Positions 36,236-43,366 of a DNA stretch of 58,810 nt are shown in pieces. The position numbers and the translations under genes are program-made. The notes below the pieces were generated by a model. The model did no database searches. It had not been told where the DNA came from and saw only the letters and a list, made by a program, of their open reading frames with translations. The stretch is from Nitrospirota bacterium. GTDB lineage: Bacteria > Nitrospirota > Thermodesulfovibrionia > Thermodesulfovibrionales > UBA9159. Positions within the stretch are counted from its first letter, which is position 1; every line of letters begins with the position of its first letter. The stretch lies in assembly GCA_023382175.1 (NCBI GenBank), contig JAMCQB010000153.1:1713-60522 (forward strand). The letters run 5' to 3'.

Positions 36236-36698
36236 TGGATTCCTTTTTTTTCAATTCCTTGATGAGCTTTGAAGTGCTGTCCGCGGACATTTCGGCGTAG
36301 GCGCTGTTATTGACCAGGACCACGGGCGCGATACTGCAGGCCCCGACGCAACGTACGATCTCGAAGGTGAATTTCCCGTCTTCGGTTGTCTCCCCATCAG
36401 CGGCAAGGCCGAGGTCCCTTTGGATTCGTTCAGCGATCTTGCTCCCGCCCTTGACATGGCAGGCCGTCCCGCAACAGACGGAAACGATGTTCTTTCCCCT
36501 CGGTTTGAGATGGAATTGCGAGTAGAAAGTGACGACCCCGTAAAAACGGCTTGGCGGAATCTCAAGTTTTTCCGAAAAGTAATTGACCGCCTCTTCCGGG
36601 ATATATCCGAGGGCGTCCTGCGTCTCCTGAAGCAGGAATATGACATTGCCTTCCTTTTCCCTGTACTTTGTTATGATGCCGTCGAGAATGTCATTCAT
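36222..36698 (-). CDS. NuoE-like [2Fe-2S] subunit (formate dehydrogenase module)
   Basis: 158 residues with the NuoE/HndA fold: IITKYREKEGNVIFLLQETQDALGYIP, FYGVVTFYSQFHLKPRGKN and [2Fe-2S] ligands CCGTACHVKGG and CVGACSIAPV. It works with the NuoF-like protein as diaphorase. It is first in the operon nuoE-nuoF-fdhA on the minus strand, with a near-consensus promoter 23 bp upstream of the ATG. Confidence 0.93.
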   Translation of the reverse strand: MNDILDGIITKYREKEGNVIFLLQETQDALGYIPEEAVNYFSEKLEIPPSRFYGVVTFYSQFHLKPRGKNIVSVCCGTACHVKGGSKIAERIQRDLGLAADGETTEDGKFTFEIVRCVGACSIAPVVLVNNSAYAEMSADSTSKLIKELKKKESSGTK

Positions 36699-36720
36699 AA
36701 GTTTGCCTTATGGGCGCATT

Positions 36721-36749
36721 ATTATAGTTAATTATCTGAATTTTTTCAA
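36721..36749 (-). promoter_or_regulatory. Sigma-70 promoter of the formate dehydrogenase operon
   Basis: On the minus strand, TTGAAA (36744-36749), a 17-bp spacer and a perfect TATAAT (36721-36726). Transcription should start near 36714, 16 nt before the NuoE-like ATG. Confidence 0.68.
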
Positions 36750-36787
36750 ACTCTTTTTTCAAACCCTTTTTTTAATACCGACCCGGG

Positions 36788-36817
36788 AAAAAAGCGCCCC
36801 GCCCGAAAAGGCGGGGC
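36788..36817 (-). terminator. Intrinsic terminator after the NuoG-like gene
   Basis: Stem GCCCCGCC/GGCGGGGC with a 6-nt loop, followed on the minus strand by a run of six T. It separates the upstream NuoE/F/G-type operon from the formate dehydrogenase operon. Confidence 0.9.
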
Positions 36818-36844
36818 AAGTGGAGGTCAGCCCGGTACAGAAAT

Positions 36845-38860
36845 CTATGCAAGCGCCTTTTCCGACTCTGTAAGCCAGAGGAGCCGTGAGCCATCAATAA
36901 CATGCATGTTCATTGACTGCATTATCTCATTCGTCGCTCCCTCAAGTTCTTCCCGGCGCGTAAAGGGATTGAAGGCAACCACCGGTTTCATTTTTGCGAG
37001 TTTCTTTGTTTCACTCTCTTTAGCCTCCTTCAGAGGCGTTCCCATTGCTTCTGAAAGGGCGACGAATATCTCCCGGTGGGATCTTGCCTCACCGGCGGGC
37101 TCGACAGCCTTGGCCAGCTGTTTCAGCCTTCCGAGATAGTCCACAATGGTGCCGTCCGCTTCGAGATATGCTGCTGCAGGCAGGACCACATCGGCCTGCT
37201 TTGCAATCTCTGTGAGATGAGAGGTCTGCACAATGAGAAAATCTGTGGAAGGTCTGCGACTCAGCGGAACTTCCCCTACTGCATAAAGAAGCTTCATGCC
37301 CTCCGTGGTCATCTCTCCGTAGGTCTTCCCTTCTTTCTTGATCCCCATGAGGATTATCCCTTTTGCATTGCTCTCCACAGGCATCGATACGGCAGCGCCT
37401 TTCAGGAGAGTCACGTTTGCGGCGGCCGGATAGAGGGCAGGGGACGACAGTATCACAGGGTTCTTGGCGCCAACAAAGAGCCCGGCCGCTGCCTCAACCA
37501 TCTCCGTAACCGGGGCGTCCGAGACTGCCGAAGCGAGTTCGCCGTCCGCCTTGATGCCTTTGTCCATGATTGCCTTCACCAGCGCCCTCAATGTCTCGGG
37601 CTCATCGCCCACAAGGTTAACCGCTGCGACTGATGAGATATTCGGCTCTGCAGAATTGATCGTGATCAGCTTTGCCCCTGCATTGACCCTTCTTCTGATG
37701 GTCGCATCGAGGGCAGGCAGCGCCCTTTTCCACTGGTTCGGATTGAGCCCCACAAGGACAAAGAGGTCTGCGGATTCGAGGTCAGCGCCCCCTGAGAGCA
37801 GCGTAGATTCATCGCCGTACAGGCTTGCGGTACTGTCAACGTTCTTCGTCTTTACCGCATCAGAGGCAAGCCTCTTCAGGGTCAGGGCGTCTTCATTAAG
37901 GATACCCGCCGGAGTGATGAATCCGGCATTCTCTCCCGCCTTCTTCATTTCCTTCGCAACGATTCCGAGGGCGTCTTCCCATGTTGTCTCCTGCAATTGA
38001 CCGTTTACGCGCTTCATGGGGACCCTGACCCGCGTGTCTGCCTCGATGCAGTCAAAGCCGAAGCGGCCATAAGCGCAGATGTATTTTTCAGGTGAACCGT
38101 CAGCGGCGCCCGCGTTTACTTTCACAAGCCTGCTGTCCTTTGTGCTCACGCTTATGTCGCAAGCGTTGCCGCAGAGGAGACAGACGGACTTTACCTTGTC
38201 ATAATCCCATTCCCTTCCCCTGCGCCACCTGTCGGCCTCGAGGAGGGCGTTCACCGGGCAGACGTCAACGCAACTGCCGCAGAATGTGCAGCCCGATTCA
38301 TGAAGGGGTTTGTCGTTTGCGGTAGTGACCTTCGAGCCCACGCCACGCCCCATGAATTCAAGGACATTCGTCCCCTGGTTTTTGCAGACCCTCACGCACC
38401 TTCCGCAGAGGACACAGTAGTCAGGATCCCGCTTGATGAACGGGTTCGCCTCGTCAATCGAGAAACCGAACTTCTTTCTCGTGAAATTCGACTCCTTGAT
38501 CTCGAAATCATAGGCATAATTCTGGAGGTTGCAGACACCGGCCTTCGTGCAGGTCATGCAGTCCAGGGGGTGCATCGAGAGGATGAGGTCTATCACGAAC
38601 TTCCTCGTCTCGAGGACCTTCTCCGTCTTTGTCCTGACCGCCATCCCTTCCTTCACCTTTGTTGTGCAGGCTATCATGGGGGCCTTCAGTCCCTCGACCT
38701 CGACCATGCACAACCGGCACGCGCCGATGCCTTTTAATCCCTTGAGGTAGCAGAGGTTCGGTATATGGATACCGCCAAGCTCTGCCGCATCGATAAGGTT
38801 CATCCCCTCGGGGGCATGGATCTCCTTGCCGTCTATCGTAAGCTTTATTGTATTTGCCAT
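36845..38860 (-). CDS. NuoG-like / molybdopterin-oxidoreductase-type Fe-S subunit
   Basis: 671 residues. The [2Fe-2S] domain (CYLKGLKGIGACRLCMVEVEG with later Cys), the NuoG His-Cys cluster (LDCMTCTKAGVCNLQ), and two ferredoxin clusters (CVLCGRCVRVC and CTFCGSCVDVCP) are followed by a MopB [4Fe-4S] (CLLCGNACDI) and a molybdopterin-oxidoreductase fold. At the catalytic position there is no Cys or Sec as in fdhA, so it is probably an electron conduit like NuoG. It ends the second diaphorase operon and is followed by the terminator at 36788-36817. Confidence 0.88.
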   Translation of the reverse strand: MANTIKLTIDGKEIHAPEGMNLIDAAELGGIHIPNLCYLKGLKGIGACRLCMVEVEGLKAPMIACTTKVKEGMAVRTKTEKVLETRKFVIDLILSMHPLDCMTCTKAGVCNLQNYAYDFEIKESNFTRKKFGFSIDEANPFIKRDPDYCVLCGRCVRVCKNQGTNVLEFMGRGVGSKVTTANDKPLHESGCTFCGSCVDVCPVNALLEADRWRRGREWDYDKVKSVCLLCGNACDISVSTKDSRLVKVNAGAADGSPEKYICAYGRFGFDCIEADTRVRVPMKRVNGQLQETTWEDALGIVAKEMKKAGENAGFITPAGILNEDALTLKRLASDAVKTKNVDSTASLYGDESTLLSGGADLESADLFVLVGLNPNQWKRALPALDATIRRRVNAGAKLITINSAEPNISSVAAVNLVGDEPETLRALVKAIMDKGIKADGELASAVSDAPVTEMVEAAAGLFVGAKNPVILSSPALYPAAANVTLLKGAAVSMPVESNAKGIILMGIKKEGKTYGEMTTEGMKLLYAVGEVPLSRRPSTDFLIVQTSHLTEIAKQADVVLPAAAYLEADGTIVDYLGRLKQLAKAVEPAGEARSHREIFVALSEAMGTPLKEAKESETKKLAKMKPVVAFNPFTRREELEGATNEIMQSMNMHVIDGSRLLWLTESEKALA

Positions 38861-38877
38861 TCAGACCTCCTCTTAAT

Positions 38878-38951
38878 ATGTTACACGTGACACGTAACGG
38901 CGTTATGAGTTTTTAGATTTTGGACGTCACGCATTACGCGTTACGAGTTTT
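38878..38951. repeat. Intergenic repeat of ACGTGACACGTAACG words
   Basis: Two blocks (TTACACGTGACACGTAACGG and GACGTCACGCATTACGCGTT) flank an AT-rich middle containing AGTTTTTAGATTTT. The words are self-complementary and match the copy inside fdhA (33562-33594). It fills most of the 93-bp gap between two co-directed genes. Confidence 0.65.
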
Positions 38952-38953
38952 AT

Positions 38954-39556
38954 TTATACGCCTACCGCCTTTTTCTTCTTTGCCTCAACTATTACGATCG
39001 CTTCCGTGGGACAGACCTTCCTGCATTCGTCGCATTTGACGCACTTCTTCTGCCGTATCTCGAAGGGCGGATAGCCGCTATGGAAGGGCTTTTTCTTCTG
39101 CCCGAAGATCGCATGGTACTTGCAGGCATCGAGGCAGATCCCGCAGTTGTCGCATTTGTCGGGGATTACCCGGTACTCGATGAAAGCAGGGCACTTCATC
39201 GATGGGCAGATGCCACCGATATGCTTGTCATATTCATCCGTGCTCATCCATTGGAGGACAAATTTCGCGGTATCTTTCCCCTTCTTGCACATCGAGGATT
39301 CGAGCATGTCCCCCGCGATCCTCTTCAGCGCCCACAGGTCTGCTTCCCTGCCCCTGCCGTTTACGATGGTCTCGAGCCTTATCCTCGCTTCGTAGCTTCC
39401 CATGGCGCAGGGGAAACACCTTCCGCACATGGGACCTGCAAGAAACTCCGTCATGTAGTAGAAGGCTTTCTGCACGGGGCAGCCCTTTCCCTCGGCAAGC
39501 GTTCTTATCTCTTCAACCTTTAGCTCTCTCTTCTCGGTTGCACTTTTTTCAGTCAT
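38954..39556 (-). CDS. NuoF C-terminal-like Fe-S protein with ferredoxin domain
   Basis: 200 residues. The N-terminal half resembles the NuoF [4Fe-4S] region alone (GPMCGRCFPCAMGSYEARIRLE, then ESSMCKKGKDT), without the FMN/NAD domain. The C-terminal half has two ferredoxin clusters (CDNCGICLDACKY and CVKCDECRKVCP) and a Lys-rich tail. It is probably an electron-transfer adaptor between the NuoF-like and NuoG-like proteins, between whose genes it lies. ATG 39556 is 9 bp from the preceding stop. Confidence 0.8.
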   Translation of the reverse strand: MTEKSATEKRELKVEEIRTLAEGKGCPVQKAFYYMTEFLAGPMCGRCFPCAMGSYEARIRLETIVNGRGREADLWALKRIAGDMLESSMCKKGKDTAKFVLQWMSTDEYDKHIGGICPSMKCPAFIEYRVIPDKCDNCGICLDACKYHAIFGQKKKPFHSGYPPFEIRQKKCVKCDECRKVCPTEAIVIVEAKKKKAVGV

Positions 39557-39565
39557 GCCTTACCT

Positions 39566-41713
39566 CTAATAGATATCCTCTGCCATATAGATAACCTCGG
39601 GCAGCAGGTAGGAAACCAGGTCCCTGTAAGAGACCATGCCGATGATCTTCTCGTCTTCCATGACGGGGAGATGTCTGATCTTCCTCTCCGACATCACCGT
39701 GATCGCCACACTGATGTCCGTCGAGGAGTCAAGGGTTATAGGTTTGGGGGTCATGATGGTTGCCATCGTCTCTTCCTTGAAGTTGATGTTCTTCGCAAAA
39801 CAGTGCATGATATCCCTTTCAGTGAAGATTCCGGCCAGCTTCTCGTCGTCGTCAAGGACCAGGATGGAACCGACATTCTGGCCGTCCATGACGGTCACCG
39901 CATCGGCGACAATACAGGTTGTCTTGCAGGTGACCATCTTTGACGGTTTCGCTTTTAACAGATCCTTTAATGTCATTCTCGCTCTCCTTTCGAGTATCTC
40001 GATTTTTTCAGGAGGCACTCTGAACTGCTCCTCGAGTTTCACGATACTCTCTTTTCTTATTTTGACCGCACCGATGGGACACGCGTGGAAGCATGCCTTG
40101 CATTTTGTGCAGGAATCCTGATCGATAAAGAAGCGTTCCCTCGTCTCTTTCACCGCGCCATAGGCGCAGGCCTGTTTGCAGAGCCCGCAGCTGAAACACT
40201 CGGCAGAATTGATCACAAAGACGCCCGTGCCTCCGCAGATGTTCGCCCTGCAGTACTTTCCATAGATGTGCTCTTCGTATTCATCCCTGAAATACTTGAT
40301 CGTGCTGAGGACCGGGTTTGGGGCTGACTGGCCGAGACCGCAGAGAGACCCCTTCTGGATTTGTTTTCCCATCTCGATAAGCCTCGCGATATCGCCGTGT
40401 TTGCCTCTGCCGCTTGTGATATCTTCAAGTATCCGGAGCATCTGGTAAGTGCCGATCCTGCACGGGGGGCACTTCCCGCAGGATTCCGACTGGGTAAAGG
40501 AGAGGAAGTATTTTGCCACGTCCACCATGCAGGTGTCCTCGTCCATGACGACCATGCCCCCGGAGCCCATCATTGAGCCGACCTTCCAGAGGGAATCGAA
40601 GTCTGCCGGCAGATCGAGAAGGCTTGCCGGCATGCAGCCCCCCGAAGGTCCACCGGTCTGGACTGCCTTTATTTTCTTGTCATTCAGCACTCCGCCACCG
40701 ATGTCGAAGATGATCTCCCTGAGCGGCATACCCATCGGGACTTCCACAAGTCCGGTGTTCTTGACCTTGCCGGTCAGAGCAAAGACCTTTGTGCCTGGAG
40801 AGGTCTCGGTCCCGATACTTCTGAACCAGTCCGCTCCTTTTTCTATTATCGGAGGGACACAGGCATAAGTCTCTATGTTGTTCAGGTTGCTGGGATATCC
40901 CCACACGCCTCCGCCGGGCTCGGAGAGTCTTGGCGGGCGGGGCCTCGGGAATCCCCTTTCGCCCTCGATCGAAGCAACAAGGGCAGTGGACTCGCCGCAG
41001 ACGAATGCACCCGCACCCTCTCTCACGTCAAGGTGAAAACTGAAATCCGTTCCGAGGATGTTCCTGCCGAGAAGCCCCAGATCTTCGGCCTGACCTATGG
41101 CATGTTTCAGGTTTCTTACCGCAAGGGGATATTCATGCCTCACATAGACGAATCCGAAGGACGCCCCGATGGCATAGGCACAGAGGAGCATCCCTTCGAA
41201 GAGACTGTGGGGATCGCCTTCCATGATCGACCTGTCCATGAAGGCGCCGGGGTCGCCTTCGTCGCCGTTGGCAATGACGAATTTTATGTTCCCGGGTGCG
41301 CTCTTTGTATGCATCCATTTCTTTCCGGCGGGGAACCCTGCGCCGCCTCTTCCCCTGAGGTTTGCCTTATCGACCTCGTGCAGCACATCATCAGGAGTCA
41401 TGGAAGACAGTGCCTTTTCCAGAGCGGCATATCCCCCAACAGCGATATAGTGATGGATGTTGGTAGGGTCGATCTTATCATTATTCCTCAATGCAATCCT
41501 CACCTGCTTTTTGTAAAAGGGCAGATTGAGCATCTCCGGGATAGGATCGCTCAGGATGTCTTCCCGGTAAAGGGCTTCCCTGAACGGTGTGCCTGCGACA
41601 AAGGTAGAGCTTATGAGCCCTGATGCATGCTCGGGTTTCACTCGCTGATAGAAAATCTCCTGAGGCTCTGTCTTCCCGGTAAAGGGCTTCCCTGAACGGT
41701 GTGCCTGCGACAA
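39566..41713 (-). CDS. NuoF-like subunit with C-terminal CBS pair, body of a split gene
   Basis: Residues run from the NuoF FMN/NAD domain (RGRGGAGFPAGKKWMH and ANGDEGDPGAFMDRS) through SLBB, the [4Fe-4S] region (ESCGKCPPCRIGTYQMLR) and two ferredoxin motifs (CFSCGLCKQACAYG and CTKCKACFHACP). A linker follows and then two CBS motifs (about 590-710 of this frame, VGSILVLDDDEKLAGIFTERDI and RKIRHLPVMEDEKIIGMVSYRD). Upstream, an exact 112-bp tandem duplication shifts the frame, so the N-terminal [2Fe-2S] domain lies in another frame (41481-42029). Removing one copy restores one 783-residue gene. TTG 41713 is only the first start of the open frame; no clear RBS precedes it. Confidence 0.85.
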   Translation of the reverse strand: MSQAHRSGKPFTGKTEPQEIFYQRVKPEHASGLISSTFVAGTPFREALYREDILSDPIPEMLNLPFYKKQVRIALRNNDKIDPTNIHHYIAVGGYAALEKALSSMTPDDVLHEVDKANLRGRGGAGFPAGKKWMHTKSAPGNIKFVIANGDEGDPGAFMDRSIMEGDPHSLFEGMLLCAYAIGASFGFVYVRHEYPLAVRNLKHAIGQAEDLGLLGRNILGTDFSFHLDVREGAGAFVCGESTALVASIEGERGFPRPRPPRLSEPGGGVWGYPSNLNNIETYACVPPIIEKGADWFRSIGTETSPGTKVFALTGKVKNTGLVEVPMGMPLREIIFDIGGGVLNDKKIKAVQTGGPSGGCMPASLLDLPADFDSLWKVGSMMGSGGMVVMDEDTCMVDVAKYFLSFTQSESCGKCPPCRIGTYQMLRILEDITSGRGKHGDIARLIEMGKQIQKGSLCGLGQSAPNPVLSTIKYFRDEYEEHIYGKYCRANICGGTGVFVINSAECFSCGLCKQACAYGAVKETRERFFIDQDSCTKCKACFHACPIGAVKIRKESIVKLEEQFRVPPEKIEILERRARMTLKDLLKAKPSKMVTCKTTCIVADAVTVMDGQNVGSILVLDDDEKLAGIFTERDIMHCFAKNINFKEETMATIMTPKPITLDSSTDISVAITVMSERKIRHLPVMEDEKIIGMVSYRDLVSYLLPEVIYMAEDIY

Positions 41714-42029
41714 AGGTAGAGCTTATGAGCCCTGATGCATGCTCGGGTTTCACTCGCTGATAGAAAATCTCCTGAGGCTCTGTCTTCATGATCGGACCCT
41801 TCTGGCACATGCCCTGGCACCCTGTCTTGATGATCTCGATTCCCAGTCCCTTTTTCCTGGCCTCGTCTTCAAGGGCGTGAATAACCTTGGACGAACCTGA
41901 AGCAGTGCATGCGGTGCCGCAGCAGACCCTTGCCCTTTCCCTGTCAGGCTGAAAGACCTCCGATGCAAGCCGTTCTCTCAACCTCCGTAAATCCTCTATG
42001 TTCTGTAACCTCTCCATCCGGAACTCCAT
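41481..42029 (-). pseudogene. N-terminal [2Fe-2S] thioredoxin-like piece of the split NuoF-like gene
   Basis: The first 120 or so codons are a normal HndC-type N-terminus (CCGTACTASGSSKVIHAL and KTGCQGMCQKGPIM, then KTEPQEIFYQRVKPEHAS). The frame then enters the second copy of the duplicated 112 bp out of phase, and the last 60 residues are nonsense (RASGDFLSASETRACIR and on). ATG 42029 lies 1 bp after the NuoE-like stop. If the duplication is real, a truncated 182-residue protein is made; if it is an assembly fault, this is simply the start of the 783-residue NuoF-like gene. Confidence 0.8.
41557..41787. repeat. Exact tandem duplication, 2 x 112 bp
   Basis: Copy 1 is 41557-41668 and copy 2 is 41669-41780, identical at every base, followed by 7 bp (41781-41787, TGTCTTC) that also begin each copy. 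The unit is not a multiple of 3. The 7-bp TGTCTTC present once at each end of the ancestral segment explains the origin by slippage or end-joining. It breaks the NuoF-like gene. Confidence 0.97.
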
Positions 42030-42030
42030 T

Positions 42031-42513
42031 CTATTCTTTCACCATTGTGACCATCTTGTTGATCTTCTCCTGATCGATCTCGCCCACAACCTCCTCATTC
42101 ACGGTGATTACCGGTGCGAGACCGCAGCAGCCGACGCACCCCACGGTTTCGAGGGTCATCGATCCATCAGGAGTCGTTTCCCCTTCCTTGACCCCGAATT
42201 CCTCTTCGAGATTCTGGAGCACCTTTGAAGCGCCTCTTACGTGACAGGCAGTTCCCACACAGACACAGACGATGTTTTTCCCTCTCGGCTTAAAATAGAA
42301 ATGCCTGTAGAACGAGGCGGTGCTGTATACATCAGAAAGAGGAATATCGAGATTCCTCGAAAGTTCCCTGAGTTCGTCTTCGGGAAGATAGTTATGTTCC
42401 TTCTGTATCTTCTGAAAGGCGTGGATGAGAAGTCCCCTCTTCTTTTGATCTTCGCTCATAACCTCACCGACGCCTCTGTAGAATTCCTCGACGTTCATCC
42501 TATCCACGGGCAT
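42031..42513 (-). CDS. NuoE-like [2Fe-2S] subunit of the second diaphorase module
   Basis: 160 residues, NuoE/HndA family: HAFQKIQKEHNYLPEDELRELSR, YSTASFYRHFYFKPRGKN, and [2Fe-2S] ligands CVGTACHVRGA and CVGCCGLAPV. First gene of the operon NuoE, NuoF-CBS, NuoF-C-like, NuoG-like. AAAGGAGG is a few bases before the ATG at 42513. Only about half its residues match the NuoE-like protein at 36222-36698, so the two modules are old paralogues rather than a recent duplication. Confidence 0.92.
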   Translation of the reverse strand: MPVDRMNVEEFYRGVGEVMSEDQKKRGLLIHAFQKIQKEHNYLPEDELRELSRNLDIPLSDVYSTASFYRHFYFKPRGKNIVCVCVGTACHVRGASKVLQNLEEEFGVKEGETTPDGSMTLETVGCVGCCGLAPVITVNEEVVGEIDQEKINKMVTMVKE

Positions 42514-42561
42514 TTAACCTCCTTTTGCTCACGAGTCCATTATTATTTCAGAGCTTAAAAA

Positions 42562-42589
42562 TTTATCACACCTCACTTCGCTATATCAA
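42562..42589 (-). promoter_or_regulatory. Possible sigma-70 promoter of the second diaphorase operon
   Basis: TTGATA (42584-42589), 16-bp spacer, GATAAA (42562-42567) on the minus strand, about 50 bp before the NuoE-like start. Moderate match only. The remaining stretch 42590-42810 shows no gene that I can support. Confidence 0.35.
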
Positions 42590-42810
42590 CGTAACTATAA
42601 GTTTATTAACATTTCTAATTGCACCCTTGATTTAATGTCATTAAGAAAAGAGATGCCTGGGGAAGCAGCTGGATGTCAATAATCAAGTCTGGCCCTGATT
42701 CTTCACTTCCTGATTCTGAATTCCGTCGGAATGTAATGCAAGGAGAAGAAAAGCTGTCAGGATTTCTCGTCAAGCCTTTGATCCTGGGAACTCCCAGAAA
42801 TGTGGACTAC

Positions 42811-43302
42811 TCAGGCTGCGCGCGATGCGCCTGCCTTCACAAGGGTAGGGCGGAGGATTCTGACCGCCTCGTACGGGTCCATGCCCACAAGATAGCCCCG
42901 CTTGCCGCCGTTGATATAGACTTTCCGAAGATTGAGGATGGTCTCTTCCATATACACGGGGATTTCCACGTGTATACCGAAGGGAGATATCCCTCCTGCC
43001 TGATACCCTGAATACTGTTCCGCTTTGTCAGGGAGGCAGGGCGTGATGATCTTCGCTCCGATTATCCGCGCAAGTTCCTTTGTGGATGCCCTCATATCGC
43101 CGTGCATCAGAACGATAAAGGGATTTCCGTCCGCCTCGAGAAGAATCGTTTTCACCAGCGCGTGTTCATCTATGTTAAGTTCCCTCGCGCAGACCTCCGT
43201 AGAGCCTCCTTTTTCATAGGGGTAAAAGTGGTCTGTAAATGTAACCCCTGCTGCGCGCAAGATTTCCACCGCCGGTGTTACAGAGGACGCTTCTTCAGTC
43301 AT
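42811..43302 (-). CDS. ybaK: YbaK/EbsC-type aminoacyl-tRNA deacylase
   Basis: 163 residues from ATG 43302 with GAGGTG 5 nt upstream; the frame extends 18 bp further to a TTG. YbaK/ProX fold: DEHALVKTILLEADGNPFIVLMHGDMRAS with the conserved Lys of LVKT, then YQAGGISPFGI and VYINGGKRGYLVGMDP. The family hydrolyses mischarged Cys-tRNA(Pro) or related tRNAs. It stands alone between two operons on the minus strand. Confidence 0.9.
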   Translation of the reverse strand: MTEEASSVTPAVEILRAAGVTFTDHFYPYEKGGSTEVCARELNIDEHALVKTILLEADGNPFIVLMHGDMRASTKELARIIGAKIITPCLPDKAEQYSGYQAGGISPFGIHVEIPVYMEETILNLRKVYINGGKRGYLVGMDPYEAVRILRPTLVKAGASRAA

Positions 43303-43366
43303 GTCCGCACCTCGCTTCAATAGAAACTTCCCTATTTTATCATTTTGGAATCAAAAGCGCAGGTCC

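Noticed and set aside
35468..36262. A 264-residue plus-strand frame opposite the NuoF-like gene.
   Set aside because: Shadow of the real minus-strand gene; Cys/His/Arg-rich and without any recognisable domain.
42590..42810. A possible short plus-strand gene (from about 42673).
   Set aside because: Most of the frame lies opposite ybaK and the rest shows no RBS or family pattern.
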